NCBI RefSeq assembly: GCF_000772105.1
Contig: NZ_CP009354.1
Location: forward strand, 2,852,001-2,916,000
DNA from: Vibrio tubiashii ATCC 19109
GTDB taxonomy: Bacteria > Pseudomonadota > Gammaproteobacteria > Enterobacterales > Vibrionaceae
Direction: 5' to 3'
Length of the DNA stretch: 64,000 nt
Part shown: positions 18,261-28,131 of the stretch, in pieces
How the letters are laid out: each line of letters begins with the position of its first letter
Numbering within the stretch: position 1 is the first letter of the stretch
Notes under the pieces: model-generated
Databases searched by the model: none
The model's input: only the letters and a program-made list of their open reading frames with translations
Told to the model about the DNA's origin: nothing
Translations under genes and position numbers: made by a program

Positions 18261-19481
18261 ATGAGTAAGTTGTATGTAGGCTCAGAAGTTGGTCAACTAA
18301 GACGTGTACTATTAAATCGTCCAGAGCGAGCACTCACCCACTTAACCCCATCGAACTGTCATGAACTTTTGTTTGACGATGTGTTAGCGGTTGAAGCCGC
18401 GGGTGAAGAGCACGACAAGTTTGCCGAAACCTTACGTAGCCAAGACGTCGAAGTTCTGTTACTTCACGACCTACTTGTTGAAACTCTTGCTGTTGATGAA
18501 GCGAAAACTTGGCTCCTTAACACCCAGATTTCAGATTTCCGTTACGGCCCGACCTTTGCCAAAGACCTACGTCATTATCTGTCTGAAATGGACAACGAGC
18601 ACCTAGCAACCGTATTGCTTGGCGGTTTGGCGTATTCAGAGCTGCCGATTCAATCATCGTCAATGCTGCCACGTATGCATCGACCATTAGATTTCGTGAT
18701 TGAGCCTCTTCCTAACCACCTGTTTACCCGCGACACATCTTGTTGGGTATATGGTGGTGTGTCACTCAACCCAATGATGAAACCTGCTCGTCAGCGAGAA
18801 ACTAACCATTTGCGCGCTATCTACCGTTGGCACCCAGTATTTGCAGGCCAAGATTTCATTAAGTACTTCGGTGATGAAGACCTACACTACGACAACGCCA
18901 ATATTGAGGGCGGTGACGTGCTGGTTATTGGTAAAGGCGCAGTGCTAGTCGGTATGTCGGAACGTACTACAGCACAAGGTGTCGAGAACCTAGCCGCTAG
19001 CCTGTTTAAACATGGTCAAGCTAAGCAAGTTATCGCTATCGAATTGCCTAAGCACCGTTCATGCATGCACTTAGACACCGTTATGACCCATATGGATATT
19101 GATACCTTCTCCGTTTATCCAGAGATCATGCGTAAAGACCTCAACACTTGGCGTCTGACTCCGAAAGATGACGGCGATATGAAAGTTGAGAAAGTACCAA
19201 GCTTCATCCATGCAATTGAAGAAGCATTGGGCTTGGATTACCTTAAGATCATTACCACAGGCGGTGACAGCTACGAAGCTGAGCGTGAGCAATGGAATGA
19301 TGCCAACAACGTATTAACCGTGAAACCAGGCGTTGTAATTGGTTATGAACGTAACGTCTACACCAACGAAAAGTATGATAAAGCGGGCATCAAGGTACTT
19401 ACCATTCCAGGTAATGAACTCGGCCGCGGCCGTGGTGGCGCTCGTTGTATGAGTTGTCCGATTGAAAGAGATGGCATCTAG
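18261..19481 (+). CDS. arcA: Arginine deiminase
   Basis: 406 residues. It hydrolyses arginine to citrulline and ammonia, first step of the ADI pathway. Family blocks: [20 protein letters not shown], the HLDTVMT catalytic-histidine block, and RCMSCPI at the C-terminus with catalytic Cys C396. AAGG precedes the ATG. No arcB- or arcC-like gene (catabolic OTC, carbamate kinase) adjoins; the only OTC in the window is the ARG-box-controlled argF 11 kb away. Confidence 0.97.
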   Translation: MSKLYVGSEVGQLRRVLLNRPERALTHLTPSNCHELLFDDVLAVEAAGEEHDKFAETLRSQDVEVLLLHDLLVETLAVDEAKTWLLNTQISDFRYGPTFAKDLRHYLSEMDNEHLATVLLGGLAYSELPIQSSSMLPRMHRPLDFVIEPLPNHLFTRDTSCWVYGGVSLNPMMKPARQRETNHLRAIYRWHPVFAGQDFIKYFGDEDLHYDNANIEGGDVLVIGKGAVLVGMSERTTAQGVENLAASLFKHGQAKQVIAIELPKHRSCMHLDTVMTHMDIDTFSVYPEIMRKDLNTWRLTPKDDGDMKVEKVPSFIHAIEEALGLDYLKIITTGGDSYEAEREQWNDANNVLTVKPGVVIGYERNVYTNEKYDKAGIKVLTIPGNELGRGRGGARCMSCPIERDGI

Positions 19482-19494
19482 GGAAGCTGGATTC

Positions 19495-19516
19495 GGGAAC
19501 GGGCGAAGCCCTACGG
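19495..19516 (-). repeat. Dispersed module 1, inverted copy (left side of locus 1)
   Basis: GGGAACGGGC-GAA-GCCC-TACGG is the reverse complement (with few changes) of the module at 19859-19875, so the arcA/tldD gap is bracketed by inverted copies. It includes the mini-hairpin GGGC-GAA-GCCC (19501-19511). Confidence 0.7.
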
Positions 19517-19564
19517 AGAGCTAGAGAGCTAGAGAGCTAGAGAGCTAGAGAGCTAGAGAGCTAG
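19517..19564 (+). repeat. Tandem octamer array A (six copies of AGAGCTAG)
   Basis: Six perfect copies of an 8-bp unit, written in another register TAGAGAGC. It begins within 40 bases of the arcA stop. The unit differs by one base from TGGAGAGC of the arrays at 59444 and 61549. Confidence 0.95.
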
Positions 19565-19573
19565 AGAAACTTT

Positions 19574-19608
19574 AAAGGGTTGGTACTGTTTACCAACCCT
19601 TTTATTTT
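19574..19608 (+). terminator. Terminator of arcA
   Basis: Perfect 12-bp stem AAAGGGTTGGTA / TACCAACCCTTT (19574-19585 with 19591-19602), then TTATTTT. Confidence 0.9.
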
Positions 19609-19622
19609 CAATCGATTACAGT

Positions 19623-19725
19623 GTCATCCCCGAGAGTGAGGGACGAGCGAGTTGGGGATCTCTTGCAGTGAGTCGAGAAGCTGTTGAGATTCCCTACTCA
19701 CTCCTTCGTCGTTCTATGGAATGAC
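19623..19725. repeat. MITE-like inverted-repeat element (about 103 bp)
   Basis: Begins GTCATCCC and ends GGAATGAC, near-perfect terminal inverted repeats. Inside, GGGGATCTC and GAGATTCCC form an inner stem. It has no coding capacity. Elements with GTCATtCC ends of this kind are, from general knowledge, dispersed in many Vibrio genomes; copy number here cannot be assessed. Confidence 0.65.
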
Positions 19726-19726
19726 G

Positions 19727-19774
19727 GATAACTAGATAACTAGATAACTAGATAACTAGATAACTAGATAACTA
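19727..19774 (+). repeat. Tandem octamer array B (six copies of GATAACTA)
   Basis: Six perfect 8-bp copies immediately after the MITE-like element. In register TAGATAAC it differs from array A (TAGAGAGC) at two positions. Confidence 0.95.
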
Positions 19775-19842
19775 GCATTTACTAACTGCGCTGAAAATCA
19801 ACGCTAGCTTTGTCAAAGGGCATCACTAACGCGCTTTCTAGA

Positions 19843-19897
19843 AGCGAAGCGCTCCATAGGGCGTAGCCCGTTCCCGTTTTCCATAGCAAAGCGTTCC
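19843..19897 (+). repeat. Dispersed modules 1 and 2 (right side of locus 1)
   Basis: Module 1: AGCG-AAG-CGCT (19843-19853) then CCATA and GGGC-GTA-GCCC (19859-19869), GTTCCC. Module 2 follows (19873-19897), the reverse complement of a stretch at 61690-61713 with three differences. They lie just before the tldD stop codon. Confidence 0.75.
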
Positions 19898-19907
19898 CTT
19901 CCTTCCC

Positions 19908-21353
19908 CTATTCCGTACCACCGACGGTGATAGAATCTAGCTTGAGCGTTGGCTGACCAACACCGACAGGGACGCTCTGGCCTGCTTTACCACATACTCC
20001 GACACCGCGGTCAATGCTGAGATCATTACCGACCATAGAGACTTGCTGCATGGCTTCAATACCAGAGCCAATCAGTGTCGCACCTTTTACTGGACGAGTG
20101 ATTTTGCCGTCTTCAATTAAGTAAGCTTCAGAAGCTGAGAACACAAACTTACCTGAAGTAATGTCAACCTGACCACCGCCGAAGTTTGGCGCATACAGGC
20201 CTTTCTTTACCGTTGAGATGATCTCTTCTGGCGTGTGCTGACCTGGCAACATGTAGGTGTTAGTCATACGCGGCATAGGTAAATGCGCGTAAGACTCGCG
20301 GCGACCATTACCGGTTGGGTTCACGCCCATCAAACGGGCATTGAGCTTGTCCTGCATGTAACCTTTGAGTACACCATTTTCAATCAAGGTGTTGTATTGA
20401 CCATTCACGCCTTCATCATCAACGTTTAACGAACCACGCAGATCTTTCAATGTACCGTCATCAACAATAGTACAAAGCTCAGACGTTACTTTCTCGCCGA
20501 CCTTGCCACTAAATACCGAAGACTCTTTACGGTTAAAGTCACCTTCAAGGCCGTGACCAACTGCTTCATGCAGCAATACACCCGGCCAACCAGAGCCGAG
20601 CACCACAGGCATCATGCCAGCAGGTGCGGCGTCTGCTTCTAGGTTAACTAACGCCATGCGGATCGCTTCGTCTGCGTAGTGGTAGGCAACCTTAGCGCCC
20701 TGTTCTTCAGTGAGGAAAAAGTCGTAACCAAATCGACCACCGCCACCAGAGCTGCCACGTTCACGACGGTCACCTTTTTGAGCAAGCACGCTAATTGACA
20801 AGCGCACAAGTGGGCGCACATCGCCAGCGTAAGTGCCATCAGTTGCTGCAACCAGCATTTGCTCATGTACACCACTTAAGCTGATGGAAACTTCTTTGAT
20901 CATTGGTTCCTTGGTACGAATATACGCATCAAGCTCTTTAAGCAATTGAGTTTTTTGCTCTTTCTCCCAGCTCTCTAGTGGGTTAGCAGTATCATAGTAA
21001 CTTTGATTATCGCTACGCTTGAACGCCTGTACTTGATCGTTCTGACCTTGTTGGGCGATACCGCGAGCAGCAATAGCGCTTTGGGTCAAACCTTCAAGTT
21101 GGATTTGGTCTGAATAGGCAAAGCCGGTTTTCTCGCCAGTGACAGCACGAACACCGACACCGCGATCAATGTTGAAAGAGCCATCTTTAATAATGCTATC
21201 TTCTAGCACTAGAGATTCATGCCAGCTCGATTGGAAATAGATATCAGCGTAATCAATTTGGCGAGTCGCAATACTCGCTAACGTATCAGCAATATCTTGT
21301 TCACTAAGTCCGGCTGGCTTTAGCAACGCATCTTCTACATAGTTTATTGTCAT
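19908..21353 (-). CDS. tldD: TldD, metalloprotease subunit
   Basis: 481 residues. TldD and TldE (PmbA) form a heterodimeric zinc protease that degrades unfolded peptides and matures some modified peptides such as microcin B17. The metal site HEAVGH is at 262-267 in [13 protein letters not shown]-terminal glycine-rich blocks [19 protein letters not shown] and [12 protein letters not shown] are characteristic. Last gene of the mreB-to-tldD run; it starts 9 bases after the nitrilase stop. Its partner pmbA is at 59565. Confidence 0.96.
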   Translation of the reverse strand: MTINYVEDALLKPAGLSEQDIADTLASIATRQIDYADIYFQSSWHESLVLEDSIIKDGSFNIDRGVGVRAVTGEKTGFAYSDQIQLEGLTQSAIAARGIAQQGQNDQVQAFKRSDNQSYYDTANPLESWEKEQKTQLLKELDAYIRTKEPMIKEVSISLSGVHEQMLVAATDGTYAGDVRPLVRLSISVLAQKGDRRERGSSGGGGRFGYDFFLTEEQGAKVAYHYADEAIRMALVNLEADAAPAGMMPVVLGSGWPGVLLHEAVGHGLEGDFNRKESSVFSGKVGEKVTSELCTIVDDGTLKDLRGSLNVDDEGVNGQYNTLIENGVLKGYMQDKLNARLMGVNPTGNGRRESYAHLPMPRMTNTYMLPGQHTPEEIISTVKKGLYAPNFGGGQVDITSGKFVFSASEAYLIEDGKITRPVKGATLIGSGIEAMQQVSMVGNDLSIDRGVGVCGKAGQSVPVGVGQPTLKLDSITVGGTE

Positions 21354-21362
21354 ACTTTGCTC

Positions 21363-22181
21363 TTAATTTTGTAACTGGTTGCTGAATCGAGCATGCTGAC
21401 CCACTGGCATCGCAGCTCTCAATTCTTGTACTTGGCTGAGGTCGATTTCGACCAATAAATTACTTGCTTGATCGGCAAGACTCGCGATCACTTCTCCCCA
21501 TGGAGAAATAACCATAGAATGCCCCCACGTTTCTCTGCCGCAGGGATGAGTCCCGACTTGGTTAACGGCTATCAGCCAAGATTGAGTTTCAATCGCACGG
21601 GCCCGGAGTAAGGTTTCCCAATGCGCCTTGCCCGTCACCGCTGTAAAAGCGGCAGGTACGAGTATCACGTTAGCGCCTAAACGAGCTAACTCACTATACA
21701 AACTTGGAAAACGTACATCATAGCAGATACTCAAGCCAATATGGGCGAATGGTGCAGGATAAGAAACCACGCTCGAGCCCGGAGTAAAGGTTTCTGACTC
21801 TCGATAGCGTTTGTGACCGTCTGCGACATCAACATCAAACATATGCAGCTTGTCATACTCAGCCACTAACTTGCCTTCGGGCGAATAAAGCAAGCTGGTT
21901 GTCGTAACGCCTTGTTCTCGCTGAATAGGCAGGCTACCGATAACCAACCAAACCGTATTCTCTCGCGCAATCTCTGATAGTGCAGCTTGCAAATCACCGT
22001 CACCTATCGGCTCAGCATTTTGGTGATAGTCCTGACGATTGCCGAACACTAAAGCGTTTTCAGGCGTAACGACAAACTTTGCTCCCTGCTTGGCCAAGCT
22101 TGCCACTTGTTGACGAATATAGGCCAAATTCTCGCTCGGATTTGGCCCAGAGGTCATTTGAATTATTCCCACTCGTTCCAT
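21363..22181 (-). CDS. Carbon-nitrogen hydrolase (nitrilase family), probable deaminated-glutathione amidase
   Basis: 272 residues. The Glu-Lys-Cys triad of the nitrilase superfamily is visible: E41 in VTPENALV, K111 in EYDKLHMFD, C153 in SICYDVRFPSLY. The EYDKLHMFDVDV and CYDVRFPSLYSELARLGA blocks are those of Nit1/YbeM-type enzymes that repair deaminated glutathione. Substrate is inferred from family, not shown. It sits between yhdP and tldD with short gaps, so it is translated from the same transcript. Confidence 0.85.
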   Translation of the reverse strand: MERVGIIQMTSGPNPSENLAYIRQQVASLAKQGAKFVVTPENALVFGNRQDYHQNAEPIGDGDLQAALSEIARENTVWLVIGSLPIQREQGVTTTSLLYSPEGKLVAEYDKLHMFDVDVADGHKRYRESETFTPGSSVVSYPAPFAHIGLSICYDVRFPSLYSELARLGANVILVPAAFTAVTGKAHWETLLRARAIETQSWLIAVNQVGTHPCGRETWGHSMVISPWGEVIASLADQASNLLVEIDLSQVQELRAAMPVGQHARFSNQLQN

Positions 22182-22193
22182 GAGCCTTATTCC

Positions 22194-25100
22194 TTACTTA
22201 GTCGATTCGCGTAAAGATTCCGGGAGTTTAAACTCCCCTTTACTGCGTGAGAGTTCTTTAACCACAGGTGAATCAAGCGGTCCTTTTACTTCGTAGTTAA
22301 CCTGAGTAAAGACTTCTACCACTGGAGAAATCACCGTAGTAATTGCCAACACATACAGCGCGGTTTGCGGGGTGACCGCAAAGGCGGTTAATACCGGAAT
22401 ACCAGAGGTAATATCTGGCGTAAACTTCACTTCTGCATCAACAGTACGAGAGTTAAGGTTAGCTAGCCCTTTGATATTCATCTCACCGGCAACCGCATCC
22501 ATCTTGATATCGTTAGTTAAGAAAATACCATTACGGATTGAGCCACTACCTGTAATTGAATTAAACGCCATCCCTTTATCAAATACGTCACTGAAATCGA
22601 GCTGCATCTTACGGATAATCGAATCTAGGCTAAAGATCCCAAGCAAGCGCGCTGCACCGCTGACATCAGAAATCATCCCCTTACCTAGCTTAGTCGACAC
22701 TTCACCATTGAGCGTATCTACCTTGCCAGACCACGGAGAGCCATCCCATTCAAGCTCAGTACTGATTTCAAACGGGGCTCGTTGAATACCTGATGTAATA
22801 CCGAAACGTTCCATTACATCACTGTTATTTTCACCGGACATTTCAACATCGAATTTAGTGTGGCTTTCGGTTTCATTCATCCGCCACCAGCCTTTCATAT
22901 CGACTTTGTTTGCACCGCTCTCAAATGTCAGCTTCTTCCATTCCAACTTCTCGCCCTGACGTTGTAAATCAAGATGAGTTTTACCTACTTTATATCCTTG
23001 TAGCCAAAAGTCATTGATCGCTAAAGTGATATTTGGAATTTGCTCATGGAAAGTCCGCTCAAAATGGCTGATCAGAGGCGCGTCGTTGTTTTCCGGCTCA
23101 AACATGCCCTTGTCTTTGTATTCTTTATCTAGCGCGGGAATGTAGACGTGTAAACGCTCTAAAGAAACCGATAAGTCATAAGGCTCAATGTAGCTGGCTT
23201 CACCTTTTGCTTCTTGGCTATCTAAGCTCATATACCAGCCGAGCCCTTTACGCTTGGCACTAAAATCGACATCGTTCCAGTCTATCGTACCGAGAGTGAG
23301 CTCTTTAGCATCAAGGTCGACTCGGGTTGGCAATGGGATCTGTGGGGTATTCATCTGCGCGACAAGGGCTTCAGAAGGCCCTTCTTCAACAGCGAAACGT
23401 TCGAACCACTGATCCAAGTCGAGATCATCAACCACCACTTTTGCCTGATGACCAGCTACTGGGCTGATCTTAAAGCTGCCTTTTCCTAGTAATAAATAAG
23501 TATCAGTTAAGACAGGGACATCAGGTCGAATATCTATTTCGGTTTGATATTTAAAGTTCGGCAGCTGCAATCGGGCTGTAATGCTTTCTTGGTTCCCGGA
23601 GGCTTCAAGGCGAGCCCTACCAGGGGCACCTGCCGATTTATTTAGCGGTGCGGGGAAGTCACTCGCCAAATACTTGAGATCTGCTTCAGTATTGATTTGA
23701 TAGGTGAATCCAACATCGTTGAGCTGAATGTCCACATCCATACTCCACGGAGCGTGACCATTCAGTGGTTCAAGCCATTGCTTACCTAAATAGGGAACCA
23801 GAGGTTCAACTTCCCAATCACCAACAACATCAATCGCAACACCATAGCCTTGGTCGATATTTTCACCTTGGAAATCGATCGACACAGGTTGGTTAAGCAG
23901 TCCAGCGGACAAGCCCGCAGCACTGACAACATCATTATCAAATTCAACTCGACCTGAGACTTTCTCTAGTGTCATTGGCGGAGCATCAATAGTGACATGG
24001 TTGTCCTTAAGATCCGCATATCCCCACGCACGTGCTTCTTTGTCTTCGCTAAATGGAATATTAAGCTGGAAGCTGGACTCAACTCGTCCATCGACTTGCA
24101 CTGCCGTCAGAGCAGCACCAACAGAATCAACCAAAGGAGAGGCTGTCATGTAGTCACGCACCGCATTACCTTGTGCGACTGCCTGCGCTTCAATTTCAAT
24201 ATGCCCGCCTTCAGCTAACTCTGGAATACGACCAGTGATTCGCTTGGCTTTCACATCCATCAGGGTCGCGCTACGCGAATCAAGATGCATGGCATCATTT
24301 TGGAACAGCAGATCCAGTTGCAGGTCTGTGATCGGAGGCCAAGCGGTATCAAAGCTAAACTTCGCCTGCTTTAAACCTACCCAAGCTTGGAACATACCGT
24401 CGTTCTTATGGTAAGGAAAATCGCCTAACTCGCCATACCAAAGCAGTTTCGCCGTATTCACCTTACCACCTTGAATAGCAGTACTTAGGTAGTCGGTTAG
24501 ATCACGGCCGAGCGCCAAGGTTGGTAAGTAACGCCAAGTTTCAGCGGCATTATATAAATCGGCTTCTGCGTAAAAGGATAAAAATGGGCTTTGGTCTTTA
24601 GGGAAGTCTAACTTAAAAGCGCCCAAGACTTGCAAGTCGGGAGTCGCTGCGGTGACTTTATCTGCCCACAAGCTCCAACCTGATTCACTATTTTGCCAAA
24701 CAATATCTACTTGGCCTTGCTTGATATTAAGTGGCGCTTGGAATACATCGCCATAAGGAAGCACATCGTCAATTAAGGTTACTTTGGCTTTGGCTTGTTG
24801 CAAATCGCCAGACACAGAAGCCGATAAATGATTTAGACCGGGTAGAAGCTCCCATTGCGTCATCGAGGCACTGGAAAGCTGTGCCGAGTATTTGAGACTT
24901 TCTAGACCATCCCCCATAGATACTCTGACATCTTCAATCGAACCACCAATAGCGAGCGTTTTAAGGAAATCTGTCGTTGGTTTGGAATTTGGCGCTAACT
25001 TAACTAAAGGCGTAATCGCGGCAATGTCGAGTTGCGAAACATTTAAACGCCATTCATCAGGTTGCCAGTCAAAGGCGATATCAAGATCAGGCCATTTAGT

Positions 25101-26069
25101 CTCATCAGTCGTAAAGCTTAGTGAGTGAGCATTTACTTGCCAACCATTTTTATAAGGCTCTAGCTCAACAACACCTGAATCTAGCCATAACTCGTGCTGT
25201 TGCCCCTCCTGCCAACTTAGCTCTGAAGAATCAAACTCCAAGTAGGCGCTGGTAGGTTGGCTATGCTTTAACGTTAACCAGCTACTGAAGCTGATTTGGC
25301 CTTTATCTATACCCGATTCAGTTTTTATAAACTTAGTCAGCCAAGGCGTAATCAGGACGTTTTGCACTGAGAGATAAAACTCACCGCTCACTTCTTTTAG
25401 CGAGCCGTGATCAATAAAGTTCGCTTTGACTTGCGCCGAATTCAAGTTGCTATGGGCAAGACTAACTTCACCATCTGCAAGGTGATGGCGACCGTTGTTT
25501 TGCCAACGTAACTTTTTAATATCGAGTTCGCGGTTGGTGCCATCAATACCTAAGAAATGTATTTTCGACTCCGCTAAAGAAAAACCATCAAGCTGACGCA
25601 GTAACAGCTGATCAAGCTGCTGCATTACATCCTTCTGATCACCCTGAGGCTGAAGCTTAGGGGTTTCATCACTGCCGGTATTGATCCACTCAACCGATGA
25701 AATATCTAGATTGAGCTGGTAAATATTGAGATCCGCAACGACGGGCTGTTGTTGCAGCAAAGATTGAATAAGGTCGAGCTCAACTTCAACTTTATCGGCT
25801 GAAAAATGGATGCCACTGCTTGCAGGCGTCTTGGCTTTTACCTGTTGCAGTGAAAGTGAGGGGTGTGTATTGCGCCAAAAGCCCTTTATTTCAGCAACCT
25901 CAAATTCAAGCCCTGTCCCTTGGTTAATCCAACTTTGGATTTGAGGCTGAAAGTGGTTGAGTTGAGGTAGCGCGATACGCATCGCCGTTACCGCAATGGC
26001 CAGAATGACCAAAGCAGTAACGGTGAGCCAAAGTAGTAATCGAATAAGCCGAGTCGCTGTTGAAATCAC
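22194..26069 (-). CDS. yhdP: YhdP, AsmA-like inner-membrane/periplasmic phospholipid-transport protein
   Basis: About 1291 residues. One N-terminal membrane helix (LLLWLTVTALVILAIAVTA) followed by a very long beta-rich periplasmic part with the AsmA-like C-terminal region (GLANLNSRTVDAEVKFTPDI). YhdP, TamB and YdbH together move phospholipids to the outer membrane in E. coli. No ATG start fits: the best start is a GTG at 26069-26067 with AAAGG 6 nt upstream overlapping the rng stop; the TTG two codons earlier abuts that site. Next to rng, as in enterics. Confidence 0.9.
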   Translation of the reverse strand: MISTATRLIRLLLWLTVTALVILAIAVTAMRIALPQLNHFQPQIQSWINQGTGLEFEVAEIKGFWRNTHPSLSLQQVKAKTPASSGIHFSADKVEVELDLIQSLLQQQPVVADLNIYQLNLDISSVEWINTGSDETPKLQPQGDQKDVMQQLDQLLLRQLDGFSLAESKIHFLGIDGTNRELDIKKLRWQNNGRHHLADGEVSLAHSNLNSAQVKANFIDHGSLKEVSGEFYLSVQNVLITPWLTKFIKTESGIDKGQISFSSWLTLKHSQPTSAYLEFDSSELSWQEGQQHELWLDSGVVELEPYKNGWQVNAHSLSFTTDETKWPDLDIAFDWQPDEWRLNVSQLDIAAITPLVKLAPNSKPTTDFLKTLAIGGSIEDVRVSMGDGLESLKYSAQLSSASMTQWELLPGLNHLSASVSGDLQQAKAKVTLIDDVLPYGDVFQAPLNIKQGQVDIVWQNSESGWSLWADKVTAATPDLQVLGAFKLDFPKDQSPFLSFYAEADLYNAAETWRYLPTLALGRDLTDYLSTAIQGGKVNTAKLLWYGELGDFPYHKNDGMFQAWVGLKQAKFSFDTAWPPITDLQLDLLFQNDAMHLDSRSATLMDVKAKRITGRIPELAEGGHIEIEAQAVAQGNAVRDYMTASPLVDSVGAALTAVQVDGRVESSFQLNIPFSEDKEARAWGYADLKDNHVTIDAPPMTLEKVSGRVEFDNDVVSAAGLSAGLLNQPVSIDFQGENIDQGYGVAIDVVGDWEVEPLVPYLGKQWLEPLNGHAPWSMDVDIQLNDVGFTYQINTEADLKYLASDFPAPLNKSAGAPGRARLEASGNQESITARLQLPNFKYQTEIDIRPDVPVLTDTYLLLGKGSFKISPVAGHQAKVVVDDLDLDQWFERFAVEEGPSEALVAQMNTPQIPLPTRVDLDAKELTLGTIDWNDVDFSAKRKGLGWYMSLDSQEAKGEASYIEPYDLSVSLERLHVYIPALDKEYKDKGMFEPENNDAPLISHFERTFHEQIPNITLAINDFWLQGYKVGKTHLDLQRQGEKLEWKKLTFESGANKVDMKGWWRMNETESHTKFDVEMSGENNSDVMERFGITSGIQRAPFEISTELEWDGSPWSGKVDTLNGEVSTKLGKGMISDVSGAARLLGIFSLDSIIRKMQLDFSDVFDKGMAFNSITGSGSIRNGIFLTNDIKMDAVAGEMNIKGLANLNSRTVDAEVKFTPDITSGIPVLTAFAVTPQTALYVLAITTVISPVVEVFTQVNYEVKGPLDSPVVKELSRSKGEFKLPESLRESTK

Positions 26070-26078
26070 AAACAACCT

Positions 26079-27548
26079 TTACATCATCACAACGTCAAAT
26101 TGCTCTTGAATATAGAGTGGCTCAGCTTGGATTTTCACCTGCTTGCCAATAAACACTTCAAGTTCAGCTAGGGCATGAGATTCGTCGCCTTGTAGTGTCT
26201 CTGCGACTGCTGGAGATGCATAGACCACGAACTTATCAGCGTCATAAGCGCGATTAACACGTGTAATCTCACGCAAGATTTCGTAGCAGACTGATTCCAC
26301 CGTTTTGACACTACCTCGCCCTTCACAAGTTGGACAAGTCGAACAAAGAATATGTTCAATGCTTTCACGGGTACGCTTACGTGTCATCTCGACTAAACCA
26401 AGTTGAGTAAAGCCATTGATGTTGGTTTTAACTCTATCTTTGTCTAACGCCGCCGCTAATGAAGTAAGTACACGCTCACGGTGCTCATCAGAAGCCATAT
26501 CAATAAAGTCGATGATGATAATCCCGCCAAGGTTACGTAGCCTTAGTTGGCGAGCAATCGCTTGAGTCGCTTCGATGTTGGTGTTGAAAATGGTCTCTTC
26601 TAGGTTACGACGACCAACGAACGCTCCGGTGTTAATATCGACCGTCGTCATTGCTTCGGTTTGGTCGATGATCAAATACCCGCCGGACTTAAGCTCTACT
26701 TTACGCTCTAGAGAACGCTGGATTTCGTTCTCAGTGTCGTACATATCGAAGATAGGTTTATCACCTTCATAAAGCTCAAGCTTTTCTGTTAGTTCAGGAA
26801 CATATTCAGAGGTGAACTCTTTGAGATTTTCAAATTCGGTACGTGAGTCAACGAGGATCTTGTTTAGCTCGGTGCCAACAAAGTCACGTAGGATACGTTG
26901 CGACAGGCCTAGCTCACCATACAGAGTCGCACGGGTTTTATACTTGCTACGGCGTTCAATCACCTTTGACCACAAACGCTTCAAGAAAGCGGCATCTTGC
27001 GACAATTCTTTCTCGTCAGCACCTTCAGCGGCGGTACGAATAATGAAGCCACCATTTTCGTCACAATACTCACCCACCACCTTTTTAAGACGGTTGCGTT
27101 CTTGCTCACTTTCAATTCGTTGTGATACGCCGACATGGCTCGCACCAGGCATAAACACAAGGTAGCGAGAAGGCAGCGTGATATCGGTTGTCAGACGTGC
27201 ACCTTTGGTGCCAAGCGGATCTTTAACCACCTGAACAACAATATCTTGCCCCTGGCGAACAAGCTCAGAAATATCGCGCACCTGAAACTGCTGCTTTTCA
27301 TTTTCAGCCACACACTCAGTATGAGGAACAATATCTGACGCGTGAAGAAACGCTGCTTTTTCTAGCCCAATATCGACAAAAGCAGCCTGCATACCAGGCA
27401 GGACTCGACTGACCTTACCTTTATAAATATTCCCGACAATTCCGCGTTTTGCTTCACGTTCAACATGGATCTCTTGTAGGGTTCCCCCTTCAATCATGGC
27501 CACGCGAGTTTCACTCGGGGTCACGTTGATAATCAACTCTGCACTCAT
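26079..27548 (-). CDS. rng: Ribonuclease G
   Basis: 489 residues. Endoribonuclease that matures the 5' end of 16S rRNA and cleaves some mRNAs. N-terminal S1 RNA-binding domain (RGIVGNIYKGKVSRVLPGMQ...), DNase-I-like catalytic part with TTVDINTGAF and IIIIDFIDM, and the zinc-link CSTCPTCEG. It lacks the long C-terminal scaffold that would mark RNase E. Within the mre-maf-rng cluster, as in E. coli. Confidence 0.96.
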   Translation of the reverse strand: MSAELIINVTPSETRVAMIEGGTLQEIHVEREAKRGIVGNIYKGKVSRVLPGMQAAFVDIGLEKAAFLHASDIVPHTECVAENEKQQFQVRDISELVRQGQDIVVQVVKDPLGTKGARLTTDITLPSRYLVFMPGASHVGVSQRIESEQERNRLKKVVGEYCDENGGFIIRTAAEGADEKELSQDAAFLKRLWSKVIERRSKYKTRATLYGELGLSQRILRDFVGTELNKILVDSRTEFENLKEFTSEYVPELTEKLELYEGDKPIFDMYDTENEIQRSLERKVELKSGGYLIIDQTEAMTTVDINTGAFVGRRNLEETIFNTNIEATQAIARQLRLRNLGGIIIIDFIDMASDEHRERVLTSLAAALDKDRVKTNINGFTQLGLVEMTRKRTRESIEHILCSTCPTCEGRGSVKTVESVCYEILREITRVNRAYDADKFVVYASPAVAETLQGDESHALAELEVFIGKQVKIQAEPLYIQEQFDVVMM

Positions 27549-27568
27549 AAGAGTACCTCAAATTTTAA

Positions 27569-28129
27569 TTATAAGAATTTGTGCAAGAGCTGGTCAGTTT
27601 CATACAGAGGTAAGCCAACGACTGCGTAGTAACTGCCTTCAATGCGAGTTACAAATCGTCCGCCCAATCCTTGAATTCCATAACTACCAGCCTTATCGCA
27701 AGGTTCGCCCGTGTACCAGTATTGTTCTATTTCTTGCTCTGACAGGGTCTTGAACCATACGTCTGTAGATACCACTACAGTTTCTTGAATTTCTTTTGTG
27801 GCGACAGTCACTGCTGTCATCACTTGATGCGCTCTGCCCGAGAGCGCCATTAGCATTTGTTTAGCATGCGCTAAATCATCTGGCTTTTCCAATACCTGTT
27901 GATCGCAAACCACAATCGTATCAGAACCGATTACCACTGAATTTGGCTCAAGCTCTACTGCTGCCATCGCTTTGTCTTTAGCTAGGCGAGAAACATAGTC
28001 AAAGGCGTTCTCACCAGATTGGCGACACTCTTCAACATCGGTTTTCACCACCGAAAAGGTATAACCCAGTTGAGAAAGCAGCTCTTTACGTCTTGGCGAG
28101 CCTGAAGCCAAAATCAATGGTTTAGTCAT
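27569..28129 (-). CDS. Maf-family nucleoside triphosphate pyrophosphatase (dTTP/UTP type)
   Basis: 186 residues. Maf proteins hydrolyse non-canonical or specific NTPs; the YhdE branch prefers dTTP and UTP. Motifs: ASGSPRRKELL at the start, GSDTIVVCDQQVLEKP, and GSYGIQGLGGRF. Start chosen at MTKPLILAS, the family N-terminus; the open frame extends 20 codons into mreD. It begins 2 bases after the mreD stop. Confidence 0.93.
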   Translation of the reverse strand: MTKPLILASGSPRRKELLSQLGYTFSVVKTDVEECRQSGENAFDYVSRLAKDKAMAAVELEPNSVVIGSDTIVVCDQQVLEKPDDLAHAKQMLMALSGRAHQVMTAVTVATKEIQETVVVSTDVWFKTLSEQEIEQYWYTGEPCDKAGSYGIQGLGGRFVTRIEGSYYAVVGLPLYETDQLLHKFL

Positions 28130-28131
28130 TT

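Noticed and set aside
19517-19774. CRISPR array
   Set aside because: Repeats are 8 bp and directly adjacent with no spacers, and no cas genes are present.
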